A DNA stretch of 64,000 bases, from positions 93,088 through 157,087 of the forward strand of contig JAJEKV010000100.1 in NCBI GenBank assembly GCA_021234155.1, given 5' to 3'. Both the position numbers and the translations under genes were made by a program. This DNA is from Isoetes taiwanensis (taxonomy: Eukaryota > Streptophyta > Lycopodiopsida > Isoetales > Isoetaceae). Below, piece after piece: positions 12,345-23,539 of the stretch (the stretch's first letter is position 1; each line of letters starts with the position of its first letter). The notes under the pieces were generated by a model. It searched no databases. It saw only the letters and a program-made list of their open reading frames with translations, and was not told the DNA's origin.

Positions 12345-14276
12345 CTGTTATTTAGAACATAGTTCCTTTAGGGAATATTTCAAATGTACCTGTTCGTTCT
12401 GAGAAGCAAAATACTGGTGAGAATGTATCTGATGCTTCTAGGAAAGGGAAGCAAATCTGTGAAAATAGCTTTGGTACATTTATTGCCAAAGAATCTTGCA
12501 GTAGAGGCCTGTCAGATTTTGAGACCAATTTGGTTTCTAATTTGAGGGATGATGTTATAGATGCATATATGCGAGATGTTGAACGATCTGATGTTTCGGG
12601 TTCCCTTTGTGGAGATCAATGAAGAACTTCAGAAGGAAGTGGATGCCGGGTGCACAGAAGTTTGCTGATAAGATAAGATGGGCCAGAAAAAGATTTAATA
12701 TCTGGAGGGAGCATATAGGGATTTCAGTTGATAAAACATGAAGGAGCTGGACATTATTGAGTTTGTTGGGCAGCTCGAAAAGTTTATGCTGCAAGTGACG
12801 AAGTGTGATGGACAATTTTATCCGACTGAATCGTGAGTTCTTATTATTCTGTTTCTATTTTTGTTCTTGAGTTTCATTTTGATATTTCTTTTTATTTCAG
12901 TCTGTAGGATATGTTTAGAAAGTTTGAAAATATTATACGAAGGCATCAAGAAATTACCATTGCAAATACTGGTGTACATCAATATCCTTTCGATATAAAG
13001 AAGAGTTCAATATTTGAGAGAGAGAGACAATGCATAGGTCTGGAAGAACTCCTGGAGTTTGTAAGAAGCGGAAGAAAGTTGATGAAATTGCTTATGCTGA
13101 TGAGGTTGCTTTGTTGGCTGACATCGACCACCAAATTACGCATCCAAAGGGTCTTCAAAGAAGGTAATTTATTAGTTTTTTTGCTTTCTTTGGTTGATTA
13201 ATTTTATTTTGTGGTTCTTATCAATCTGTTTTTGTATCAGGTTTATATACTGTTGTGTGTTAAGGTTTGCAATTCTTGGTCAAAGGAGTTGCATCTATTG
13301 GTGATGTCAGATTTTGTGATTGGGATAGAAAATAGTATTGAGTATCTTGAATATGATGAGCGTACAAGTAAAAACTATGATTGTCACACTATCAAGAAGA
13401 GCAATTCAGAATGGGGTGTCGATGTTATGATTCCGATGTTGTTGTTACCTATAGGCATCTTTTGAAGCATCTGCCTGATTTGAAGCCGAGTGATAGTGAA
13501 GCAATTCCTTCGAAGTTTTGTTTCATGCAGTCAATTGTCCACCATATGGTATAATTCAGTGCATAAAGTGAATGCTCAAAAGTTAGCAGAGTGGATGAAA
13601 TATATGCTAAAAACAGTGGGTGTTAATAGGAAGTTTTCAGGAAAGTTTGTTTGCACTACTGCTATATTGAGAATGGCAAGGGCTAGGGTACCTCAGAATG
13701 TAGGCATGCACATTACAGGGCAAAGAACACCCGAGGCATATAGCAGGTGATTGGATTGTTTATTTGTTTCTTATTTATGCCTTATTAATTTTATAACATT
13801 TATTTTTAATCTTTTAGGTATGACAAGACTACGGAGATATATGCTAAGTGTGCCATGTCAGTTGTTAGCAATCTATTCGATGAGGACGGATAACGGAGGA
13901 TGTATGGAACTGTTTATGCTGAAGATTTGGATAGGTTAGATGAACAAGATCGTGCTGCTAGTATTTTGAAGGATCAGGTTGTATCACCTCCTCCAATCCA
14001 GCAAGTGAACAATGATATTGTAAAAAAGGTAGATTCATCAAGCAAAGGTACCATTAGTTCTGTTGTTGCCAGTCTGTTAGACAGACTGCACGTTAATTCT
14101 TCTGGTGAGCTAGTTTTCGTTGTTCCCATTGTCAGAAAAGCTATGAATATGGAGGTTAGTATTGGCAGTATTACAGGTGGATCTTTCAGAACTGCAATAT
14201 TCTGATGCCAAGTATTTCTCAGGATGAGTTGCATGATATCAATGGTGAATCCATTCTGCAGTTGAGATGCCTGTGA
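12345..14276 (+). pseudogene. Decayed Crypton-like tyrosine recombinase gene
   Basis: Plus-strand exons are about 12345-12827, 12901-13163, 13241-13747 and 13819 to about 14276. Canonical borders include |gtgagttc, tttcag|, AAG|gtaattt, tatcag|, AGCAG|gtgatt and ttttag|. Readable blocks are RKRFNIWREHIG, LEKFMLQVTKCDGQFYPTES, EYLEYDERTSKN, TIWYNSVHKVNAQKLAEWMK and HITGQRTPEAYSRYDK. This order (core-binding domain, YLEY..SKN, WY, then the C-terminal catalytic box) is that of the DUF3504/Crypton-derived tyrosine recombinases related to the ZMYM/QRICH1 C-terminal domain. The terminal Tyr is present in the YSRYDK block. The Arg expected in the (N)HSxR box reads Cys (KFVCTT) and the GHR motif reads GQR. 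In-frame stops (TAG after exon 2 start, TAA at 13891) and frameshifts near 13270-13300 and 13440 show inactivation. A C-terminal FQNCNI-like tail lies in a shifted frame at about 14190. Confidence 0.68.
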
Positions 14277-14599
14277 ACTCAGTATTGTGATCTGAATATT
14301 TTGGAACTCAGTAATGTTTTTTGGAATATTTTGAATGTTTTTGAATCAGTAACCTCTATACGGAGATTTAATTCTGCTTGCAAATCTTTTATTGGATCTT
14401 TGTAGAATTTTAAATCTGTAATCATGTCAATACTTTTGTGTTCAATGTTTTCAATGTTTTGAATGGTTTAGTTTTGATATTAGAATGTTACTAACAAATA
14501 AAGAATGTAAGTAGAAAAAATAATGCAGGTATAAAATAAAAGTAGAATATTATAATAAAATAAAAGTAGATTGCAAGTAGTAAACAAGAATGCAGAGGC

Positions 14600-15150
14600 A
14601 ACAATGCCCGATCACACTATCTCCACCCGATCAGGGTTATATTTTTTTTTTTTTTTTGGAAACCCTTCCGGGCTTCAAATTTCCCCTAAACCCGGTAGGG
14701 TTTCCAGAAGTGAATCTCGGAAGGGTTTCCACAAAAGAAATAAAAATCACAGAGTATTTTTGGGTCCACGTGAAAATTCAATGAATGCTGCGGCTCTGCC
14801 GAACCAATTTGGAAGAAAAAATTTCGTGTTCTTAGTTTTATAGTTTGCATGTAGCAATTCTGTCGATTGGCGATCCGAAGCAACAATTCGGGGTTTACAG
14901 ATAAGTAAGTAAATAAGCAAAAAAAAAAAATTTTGTGGCATCAATTCCTGGTTTCCATGGTCCAGGAAGTTCTTATTTGGTTTGCAGGGCAAAAAACTGG
15001 GCTTTTTGCCATCGATCCTTTCTATCCATGGATATGGAGCCTCACTCAAAGAATAGCAACGGTTAGTCCTCTTTCCCTTCCTCTTTTCTACTTGTAAGTT
15101 TCATTTTGCTTGGAATGGCAGATCTGTGGTCGTACATAAAACCATCGATA
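14600..15150. repeat. Repeat module with GGAAACCC motifs and a flanking 12-mer
   Basis: Starts with aacaatgcccga (14600-14611), then a T17 run and inverted GGAAACCCTTCC / GGAAGGGTTTCC motifs (14657-14740). It ends with cgtacataaaaccatcga (15131-15148). The same 18-mer and 12-mer occur side by side at 18158-18185 after the larger array, so the two blocks are copies of one repeat family. Confidence 0.6.
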
Positions 15151-16170
15151 TATAAGGGTCCTTATGTGGTCAGAAAATTAGCTTTGTGATGCTCCCATTT
15201 TCTCAAAGAGGGCACGACGGTTCCTACTTGGGCTATCAATACCTATCTGAATGGGATTAATAGAAACCCCTCTTTGGGCGTCGATTTGATCAAGCTTTAG
15301 CAAGTCTGATAATAAAGTCTGCTTATCCCTGGCTTTGGGCTTCAGAGAAACAGGAAATAAACGGATTGTAGTTGTGCCAGTACCACTAGTGCTGCTACAG
15401 CCTGCCTAGTTGCTGCTACAGCCTGCCTGTTTCTAGCTCCAGGGGGTGGAGGAGGAGTTCCATTCTATTCCAAGACAACTATTAGGTAAGTTTAAAAGTA
15501 CTGATCAAAGAAAATTGTATGACCTTATGAATACTGATCAAAGAGAAGGGTCTGATTTTACTGATCAAAGAAAATCGTAAATGCTTTATGATCTTATGGA
15601 TACTGATCAAAGAAAAGGGTTTGATTTTGCTTAAGTAGGCCAGGTCCATCAACAAATCGTTTTCCACTTTCTCTTGGTCAAGTAAATGTCTAGCACTGTG
15701 GCTAAGATCAATTCTGCAATATACGATCGTTTCATGTTTAACTCCTCGTTTCATGTTTTGAATATGCAGCCTTGGAGCATTCGCTTAGCTCTCCAAAATC
15801 AATGCATATATTAGGCTGTAACTCAAGCCCTTTTTTGGCCGAACACTGTGACAACTAGGAACATAATCTGTATATGGTGGGCTTTTGCATCCATAGAATG
15901 ACAAGAAGAATTATAAGGAATTGTTCCTTCTTATGTTGTTATGCGAACTGTGAAGAGTTTTGTTATTGTTGTCTTTGCAACTCCCGCAACTGGGGAAGTT
16001 TCATTAATTTCTTATTCTCTGATAGCAGAGAAACCATATGAATTGCAGCTGCAAAAATCGAAATGTGGCATTATAATCGTAGAAGAGCGGTGGATCAGAT
16101 GATTTTTGCAGTACCATCACCATGGGCAGGTTGGGAAATTTCTTTCTTTGATTGAATTTGCTGCTTGAAG
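15150..16170. other. Non-coding or unrecognised stretch
   Basis: Small direct repeats 'atactgatcaaagaaaa' recur around 15500-15620. A short readable segment at about 15920-16090 (GIVPSYVVMRTVKSF in one plus frame) has no family I recognise. No confident gene. Confidence 0.3.
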
Positions 16171-16230
16171 TTCAATGACGATGGTGGTTATGGCAGAGAA
16201 CCGTGGTATTCTTGATGTGGCAAATTTGCT

Positions 16231-16324
16231 AAAATATTCTGATTATGGACTGCCAGAGGACAAATTCCTGTTTGCATGTTTCAATCAGCTATACAAGATG
16301 CATCCTGAGATATTTAATACAAGG
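16231..16324 (+). pseudogene. Exon fragment of O-GlcNAc transferase (SEC-like)
   Basis: The plus frame reads SDYGLPEDKFLFACFNQLYK followed by MHPEIFNT. It is the catalytic-domain segment typical of plant SECRET AGENT-type O-GlcNAc transferases, ending exactly at an intron-like AAG|gtatatg. The enzyme transfers GlcNAc from UDP-GlcNAc to Ser/Thr of nucleocytoplasmic proteins. The continuing exon expected in that family is not found downstream, and the upstream part is also absent, so this is a captured or relict piece. The surrounding open frame extends upstream to an ATG at 16175 but that part is unrelated. Confidence 0.65.
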
Positions 16325-16616
16325 TATATGTTTCTCTTGCTCCCATGGAAGGTACTGCTATTTTTCAAGTCTTGTATTCAAGCCTTAGGGGTGCTTTTGT
16401 TGCATTTGCATTCTCTTTTACGACAAAATGACAGGCAAATGCTATGATGTTCATCATCTATTTCCATCTTAAGTACTTAACATGAAACCATCTTGAAATA
16501 TTAACAGATTTAGAAAATAGATAGTATTTTTCTTGAATCGTAATACTATAAATATTAACAAATGTAAAGTAGAACTTGGACATAGATATGACAATCTAGA
16601 ATCATGTTTTATGCAG

Positions 16617-16942
16617 GCAAGACAATGTCTGGCGGTTAGAGGATTGTTTCCTTTGCTTGTTGATCCTCAGGTAGTATAGCAGTATGTTTGTTAGTTTACT
16701 GTCGTATATTAGTGATGTGTTATTCCGTTTCCTTCTTACAGATCCATGCAAGCAATGCAACAAATGAGTTGACCTTAAGGATGGCAATAGACCATGGAAA
16801 GGTAAATGATATTATTAAAGAGCATGACTGTATGGTTGTTTGTCAAAAGGTTGGGGAAACTGCAGTAGTAAAGATTATTGATCTGGACACTTTGAAGCTA
16901 GCAATTCACATCATCTTGATGGTGAGAATCAGTGAGACATGG
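16617..16942 (+). pseudogene. C-terminal fragment of plastidial pyruvate kinase
   Basis: Two exon-like pieces with canonical borders are present: ttatgcag|16617-16670|gtagta, and cttacag|16742 to about 16942. They read ARQCLAVRGLFPLLVDPQ, then ATNELTLRMAIDHGKVND and VVCQKVGETAVVKIIDLD. This is the C-terminal domain of the plastid pyruvate kinase subgroup as I remember it. Pyruvate kinase converts phosphoenolpyruvate and ADP to pyruvate and ATP. The catalytic barrel is absent and the C-terminus runs on into unrelated residues. It lies 0.3 kb after an unrelated O-GlcNAc transferase exon in the same orientation, which suggests capture of genomic pieces by a transposon. Confidence 0.68.
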
Positions 16943-16949
16943 TGAGAAT

Positions 16950-17700
16950 CATTGTGGAAAAGAATAAAAGAACAAAAACATCATGGAGATCATTCATAAT
17001 GTTTATTTGGAATTTGTAAGCATAACAGATGCCAGCAAGCCTTTGAGAAAATTGTTGCCAAGAATTATGTTATCATTTTAAGGTTCTGTACAATAGCAGT
17101 TGCACTAGGACAAGAATAGAATAGAATAGAATAGAATAGGACAAGAGAAATGAATCCACACCAGTGCATCATTAAGGTCATGTATGCAAAACCACTATGA
17201 ATTATTAGCTGGCTATCATGACCATGTCTTTGTGATTAATGCACCTTTTCTTTGTTGATATTAGTTACAATGAGAGCTAAGATAAACCACAATGAATGTC
17301 GAGTTGGAAAACCTTAGGCATAAACCATAAGCATAAACTGAATCATGCACATTTATCATGCTATTGTGGAGAAAAGCATGTATAAACCAAGTAAATAAAC
17401 TATCATAAGAAAGGATCATAATTAGCATATATAAACTATACCTTGCACCTTAACAACTTAAACGTGTTTGATCTACAAGCCTCAATCTAAAGGCCACAAA
17501 GATATGTGAAACTTAAAATTATTTTTTGTTGCAGGATCCTTATAAATGGTTGCCCTAACCCATGTGACGCAAGATGCTGCTGCTAAGTGCTTGCTAGCGC
17601 CGCGACGTCCAAATCGTCCACTGGCATCTATAAGGTAGTTGGAGAAAACACTAGTAAGTTGCATTGATAAAAAAAAAAAAATAGTGCATACCCTTTAGAA
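16950..17700. other. Non-coding stretch
   Basis: AT-rich. A (GAATA)n microsatellite at about 17113-17138 is the complement of the TTCTA array near 12034. Nothing else supportable is seen. Confidence 0.4.
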
Positions 17701-17711
17701 CTTTTTGATCA

Positions 17712-18185
17712 GATGTGGAAACCCTTCCTATTTTCCCTCGTTTGTGGAAACCCTTCCTATTTTTCCATGGCATTGGAAATAGGAAGGGTTTCCATATGAT
17801 TAAATATTGAATTCTCGAGTTACGTGCATATTTATGAGTGTGCCACATTAATGGGCGGCGTCCATTTAGAAAAGAAAAGCATGAATATTATAAATATTAA
17901 AAAAAAAGGGTGGAAACCCTTCCCATTTTCCGTGGAAACCCTTCCGGTTTTCAAAATAGGAAACCCTTCCTATTTTCCATGGAAACCCTTCCTAATTTCC
18001 GTGGAAAGCCTTCCTATTTTCCAAACTTAGAAATTCGGAAGGGTTTCTCGGAAATTAGGAAGGGTTTCCAATGAAAACCGAAAGGGTTTCCACGGGAAAA
18101 TAGGAAGGGTTTCATGGAAAATACGAAGGGTTTCTACGGGAATCCAACCCGGGCGGCGTACATAAAACCATCGAACAATGCCCGA
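17712..18185. repeat. Palindromic array of GGAAACCCTTCC units
   Basis: A 22-24 nt unit (core TGGAAACCCTTCCTATTTTCC) occurs about five times in the forward sense between 17910 and 18025. It then occurs about five times as its reverse complement between 18037 and 18140, forming a large imperfect palindrome. A smaller forward-forward-reverse set lies at 17716-17792. The array ends with cgtacataaaaccatcga and aacaatgcccga (18158-18185). It is consistent with the subterminal repeats of a fold-back or MITE-like element. Confidence 0.7.
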
Positions 18186-18189
18186 AAAG

Positions 18190-19500
18190 AATGTTGGACA
18201 CGTGGCAATTTGAGATTGATGAATTGGCAGAATCAGAAGTAAGGGAGGGTGCCCGTCAACGGGGATACGTCCCTTATGGGGCGGCCCTACTTTGGTTTAA
18301 TCCAACGGTTGTGATTCATCTATTTAAAATTCCGAAAATTCCCGCCTTTTTTGCCTTTTCTTTGAACCCACCTAACTTTTTTTATAGAAGGTGAAATTCT
18401 CACGCACATGCCTCATTTGACTAGGTTGACCAAGAGCTTTAAAACAAGTACTCACACGTGTCATTTGGAGCACGTTTGCTATATGCACCATTGTGGGCAC
18501 GTTGGTGCACCATTAGGGGCAGAAAGGTCCCTCCATTTGGGGCCTCGTTACTCACTTACTAGGGCACCGGAGTGGGCGTTTTTAGGGTCATATGAAAGCC
18601 CCATTCTCAGGGCACCCATCCGAGCCTGGAGGGCCATCAAACGATCCATTTTGCCCACTGGTGAACCGTAGGTGGGCACCCTCCCTTACCCAAATACTTT
18701 TCAATGGAGGAGATCGAGATGGGCGGTGCAGGCATCCACAAAAGAGACCGAAATTGGTCGTCCGAGGTCTTTATCTGCTGGAAAATTCATCCGGATCGGA
18801 CTAACAGAGCCAGATGGCTCGTGTTTCCCGCTGAGTTTTCAGAGTGTAAATGAGGTCCTGATGATATCCTTCATATGATCAAGGATGCTTGAGATTCATA
18901 TTGATTTCTTGTTTCTTGTATTTTCTCATATTTCGTTCGTTGATCTATTGGGTTTCAGGATCTATTGAGTTTTAGCGGAGTGGAGTAAATTGCTGGAATC
19001 CCTGTACTATGATCCCGCAATGAAAGGGACATATCCTATGTTGTAAGCAGAAGGCTCCTTTTTTGTTCATACGGGCAACCCACTCTTTGTGCGACATCAC
19101 CTTGTTTATACGGGCAGATAAACGATTTTACCACCCCTTTTCAGTGATATCGGAATGTGCTTGATAAATCAGAGCATCAACCACAAATAACCTTAGGCTG
19201 CTTCAAAAATAGATGGCTTCTGAAAATATAGGCAGCACAACAAACTTTCGTTTTCTATCCAGGCATGCAAATACAGAAAATATAATGACTACTTTTATAA
19301 AATAGCTCCTCAGAGCCTCCCAATGATCAAATCAAGTCAATAATTGGTTCAATTGCCAAATGCAGATGGGATGCAAATTCAGTTAGCAATCATCTGCATG
19401 ATACTTGAAACACCCCATAACTTAGTACCGCGGTCACTGCATTAATATCCGAACCATAAGCAAAATGCTTCCTATTTGCAGATTCAAGGTAAAGTTCTTC
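18190..19500. other. Intergenic stretch downstream of BOLA1
   Basis: No recognisable protein. It includes short related phrases 'catacgggca' at about 19057 and 19108. It lies 3' of BOLA1 and may hold its 3'UTR in the part nearest 19500. Confidence 0.35.
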
Positions 19501-19505
19501 ACTTA

Positions 19506-21740
19506 TTATAACCGTGGCTTCTCCTTTGCAGCTTCAGTTGGTGTTCTTGTTTTCAGCTGATCAACTGCATGCACTGCATTCTGCAACTCTTCCCAAATAG
19601 CTTTATAAACCATGCGCTGTCTATTAACAGCTGACTGGCCCTCAAATGATGCTGATACTACATCAATGCTTCACCAAACAACAAGTTCAATTAGAAATTA
19701 GCATGCTAAGAGTCAAAATGGAGGGGGGCTACCTCACATGGCGACCATCTCCATAGGCATCCTGAACAACAACTTCCTCTGCATTCAATTGCTCTTTTAT
19801 CTTTCATTTAACACCATTGATAAGTAAACTATAGTTATCACGCCAAAAAAGCATGTGCAGTGACCTAATTATATTTTTCGTACTTTGAAATGATTACAAA
19901 GAAAGTTACATTGAAGACAAAGTTTCAAAGCACAATAGAAGCCACTAAAAATATTCTTCCATGTTAATCACCAAAGAGTAGAAAGCAAAGCAGACATAAA
20001 ATATGCATTCTGTATTCTTCTAATGGTCGAATACATAGACATCCTTTATACGACATGCAGCTGGCTATTTCCAAGTTTTGAGAACCACAACACTAATTTT
20101 GATTTGTGCTCTCATTATATAATACAAAGCTTTTTCTGGTGTCATGTAGCTCAGAGGTGAAGAGGTTATCATCAGTATGGGTCCAGACAATATATTTTAG
20201 GATGTGGTATCCCGGACTCTAAATACGGCGGTCCGACATTTTGACTTTGTTGTTAAAGGAAGATTGCCGATTATCAATTGATATGTTCAAGATGCACATG
20301 ACCACTGACTTTAATGGTATTCACTCCTCTCAAGTTCTATTCACAGGCTTAAGTACAGGATCACTGTCTCCATCTTTCTATGCATCTTTTGCATACTTCT
20401 AAAGAAAACTTAATGGAATTCGACAGCAGTTTCAGTTGATGGTTAAAGTAGTGGCTAAATCATAAGCAGAATTCAACTGCAATATTTCACGAATATAGGA
20501 GGCATAGAAATGCAATACTCATGGTACAAAAAGGTCTTGCGGCATAACAAGGCATGCCAGAATGATAAGATTGCTAAGATGGTGTCCAAAGGATGATGCA
20601 GTTGGCTGACTCTAATAATTAATTCCTAGATAGAAGCATACCCTTATGCACCTTTCCATCTAGAAGCAAACATTTAATGTCAGATAACCAAATAGACAGC
20701 AGTTTTGCATTGTATTCATGGCACAAGAAGGACGTTTAGCATATGCCAGGAAGATAAAGATTTTTTATTTTAAGGCAAGATATGTTTTATTTTTATTCAT
20801 AGTAGCCAGGTAACCTAAACGTATCAAGCACGAATACTACGAAGATAAATATTCAAGTTATTTCTATGCATCTTAAGCATACTCTAAAGAAAATATTTAA
20901 TGGAACTCATCAGCAGTTTCAGTTGATGGTCAACTAGGCGGTTAAATCAGTAAGCAGATTAACTGCAATATTTCATTAAGATAGGAGGGATACAAATGCA
21001 GTACTCATGGTACAAAAAGAGCTTCCCACATGAATGCAAAATGATAAGATTGCTAAGATGGTGTCCACATTTTCATGCAGTTTGCTGACTTTAATAATTC
21101 ATTCCTGATGAGTATTCATGACCTTGGCCTGAGGAATTTTAAATGGGATTGCCAGATTAAGGATCAATGGGAGCTAATCAGACATGAAATCCAACTTCTA
21201 AAATTGCCACCAACCAATTTACTAGTCAGCTCATGACAGGCAGACACCAATTGAATAGGCTGCTTGCCATTACATCCTTGGACTATTTGTAATAGATAGT
21301 GTAGTGTAATAACACAGATAAAAATGACAGGTTAGAGGGTGTTTGAACAATGAGAGTGGAGGAAAACCGAAGGCTTAACCCCATTAAAAAAAATTGAGCT
21401 AGTCTAACAGTTTCAAACTTTAACCAATTTTTGTTAATTTAGTTGGCATTGACGGAACAGACCAATGAGAAAGTAAGTGCACCCAGAAACCTACCTTATC
21501 TCGCATTGCCGAAATAAGAGGCGAATCAATAGAGCCAGGACCAGAAACATGTATTGCCCGAACAGGTAAAAGGCTTCCCCTGCGATTTTCCCACCTGACT
21601 GCTGGCCAAGCAGCTATTGCGAAAGCATGATTCGGAAGGTTTCTAACGGAACAGGTAGAGAAGAGCAGCCCACGACCACGGTATCCTTTCAAGGCTAAAG
21701 TTGTGACAACAGCACAAGGCCGACACATCGCCACAGCCAT
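19506..21740 (-). CDS. BOLA1: BolA family protein, plastid BOLA1 type
   Basis: Three minus-strand exons are 21740-21495, 19800-19733 and 19668-19506, in phase throughout, giving 158 residues. BolA proteins partner with monothiol CGFS glutaredoxins in iron-sulphur cluster handling and redox control. Residues 1 to about 65 are basic and hydroxylated, as in an organelle transit peptide ([20 protein letters not shown]). The BolA domain follows: PLISAMRDK at the end of exon 1, [15 protein letters not shown] in exon 2, then [20 protein letters not shown] and [16 protein letters not shown] in exon 3. The GDGRHV loop and the His of VHAVDQ are the conserved features I see. Length is close to plant BOLA1. 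Both internal acceptors end in AAG with weak pyrimidine tracts, which is unusual, but the frame and homology fix them. The first intron is 1.7 kb and the second only 64 bp. Confidence 0.9.
20377..21110. repeat. Direct repeat inside BOLA1 intron 1
   Basis: About 20377-20632 and 20863-21110 are diverged copies. Both begin tctatgcatctt, run through 'cagcagtttcagttgatgg', 'aactgcaatatttca', 'actcatggtacaaaaa', 'gataagattgctaagatgg' and end 'taataatt(a/c)attcct'. Spacing is about 486 bp. It is a tandem duplication within the intron or two copies of a short interspersed repeat. Confidence 0.7.
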
Positions 21741-21749
21741 CAGACTTTA

Positions 21750-22600
21750 AACCTTGAATATGAATATTGCTTATGTTTAATTTGAATTCCTATTTCTTCT
21801 TGGAGGGCCCTGTTTCCTGGTATAACAGGACGCCATATTTCGAACCATTGATACGGGCTAATTCTAAAATCCCCCAATGCACCCTAAATTCGGCGTCGGC
21901 CCTGTTTTGCCCTGTGCAAAATCAGGAAGCTCGGTGATGCTCCATGAAAAATGGCACGCAGTTTTGCACGATGGTGATGGCACGACGGCTATGTAAATTG
22001 TCCCCAGATGCTGGACTCCAAAGATAGGATAATGTTCCCTGCCGGACATTGTGCTAAGCCCGCACCCCAAGCAATGTCCGACAGGGAACATTCACTCCAA
22101 GCAATGTCGTGCGCGAAAATATTCGCCTATGTAATGGAGAGGGAGAAGATAATCTTGGCCTCCAAGGACAAACGGGCACGGTTTGCAAACCGTATGGCAA
22201 GGAAGTTTCTATATTTGGTTTTCTTTAGCAAAGAACCATTGAGTACTTGGTGTTGGAAACTAGGGCAATTTTGTACGGTATGTATTTCGGGCTGGATGTA
22301 GTGCATCCATTTTCTTTGGCAATGGAGGCGAAGGTCTTGGCGTTTCGTGGCATGCGGGCCTGGTTGCCAGGGCCTTCTATTCCAGGTTTGTTCTTATCTT
22401 TTGACCTCCCCCTTCCCCTTTTTTTTTAGGAGTGCTCTTGTATTTGCCTTGAAGCCGGAAGGAACTTGCTTGGTTATCGGCTGCCAGTGGCAATCCATTC
22501 GTCATGGAAGCCCTTGTTGTAGCAGTGCCTCCTGATCTTGCTTTAACTTTGCTTTTTGTTCTTGTTCTTCTGTCTATCATTGCTCTTGTCGGTATGAGGA
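21750..22600. other. Intergenic stretch with a short hairpin
   Basis: 22031-22051 and 22072-22092 form a 21-bp inverted repeat (aatgttccctgccggacattg) with one mismatch and a 20-nt loop. Otherwise no supportable coding sequence is seen before the HUH-Rep-like gene. Confidence 0.55.
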
Positions 22601-23538
22601 AGGTTGCAAGGGCAACTGTTGTTCCAGGAGCTACCTCCACTAAGAAAAAGGGAAGGCTAAATTGTTTCAGCCTGGTGACCGCAGATGCATCGATGTTTTT
22701 GTGACTCTTTCTTGTAATGGGATGGACATTGATCTCTCAGTTTTTGGAAATTTAACAGGTTTTCTGAGGACCATGTGTATGGCTGGTGTGGTCAGTGTAG
22801 AGAGGGATCAGAGAATGACAATCTGCACTTGCAAGGTATCATGAGGATTGCTGCTCAAAAGATGTGAACTCAATCGGGTATATTTTAATTTGCAAGGTTT
22901 TGAAAGATCCAAAATTGCACTGCTTTAAGGGGATTGTAGGTTACTGTCTTAAGGATATTGGAAAATTGCATCATAAATATGCTTTCCATAAGGTTACTGA
23001 TGAGCATATTCTGGAGGGCAAGCAATTTTATGCCATGTATTATATTGGGGAATTGAAGAAAGATGTTATTCTTGATCAGGGGAACTTGATTTCTAGAGCA
23101 ATCCACTTCAGGAACTATCAAGTAAGTGGTAGGTTAAATCTGGGTTAATTTACATTCTCACAAAAATGATTAGGACGGAGACATTTTCTTTCTCGACTGC
23201 TTGGGTTATCCCTATCAATTTTGCTTACATCCAAAAGAACCGCATACATGCTGCATGGCGAGTTGCTTGTAATCCATGTGTTGCTTCTGCTAAGGATGTA
23301 GTGTGTGTCATTTTTGGCTCAGGTGAGTGCATCAAGCCAATTGACAAATGAGAAGAGAAGACGCAGGTATTGGGATGATGCAGTATTGGAATGTGAGAAC
23401 CCGGCTGACATCTTTAGGCCAGAAGACGTGCTAGTACCTGTGGGCACGAATTTCATACTATTTAATCTGGACGACTTCACTCTTGATGTTGGCTCATTTC
23501 ACAATACTGTTATGTTGGAAAATGTGATGGCAAAGTGA
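22600..23538 (+). pseudogene. Decayed HUH-endonuclease (Rep-like) element gene, copy 1
   Basis: All three rolling-circle Rep motifs are readable on the plus strand. Motif I-like VFVTLS is at 22694-22711. Motif II NLHLQG (HUH/HLQ type) is at 22820-22837. Motif III GYCLKD (YxxK) is at 22939-22956. Downstream blocks are FYAMYYIGELKKD, IRTETFSFSTAWVIP and a basic-acidic end (NEKRRRRYWDD, NPADIFRPEDVLVPVG). Copy 2 at about 39.2-40.6 kb shares these blocks, which shows a multicopy family. No superfamily-3 helicase motif is seen, unlike viral CRESS Reps. I therefore favour a Replitron-like or other HUH transposon gene over an integrated virus. Frames change near 22815, 22865 and 23150, and some changes coincide with possible introns. 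The gene is probably dead, though spliced expression cannot be excluded. Confidence 0.6.
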
Positions 23539-23539
23539 T

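Noticed and set aside
14600-18185. Helitron spanning the captured gene fragments
   Set aside because: No 5' TC / 3' CTRR end with hairpin could be fixed, and the 12-bp direct repeat does not fit Helitron insertion.
17712-18185. CRISPR-like array
   Set aside because: Units are adjacent or overlapping, switch orientation in the middle, and have no unique spacers; the genome is eukaryotic.
22377-22704. Overlapping ORFs on both strands before the Rep-like gene
   Set aside because: Low-complexity Val/Leu or Thr/Arg-rich frames without recognisable motifs; only the downstream Rep motifs are supported.
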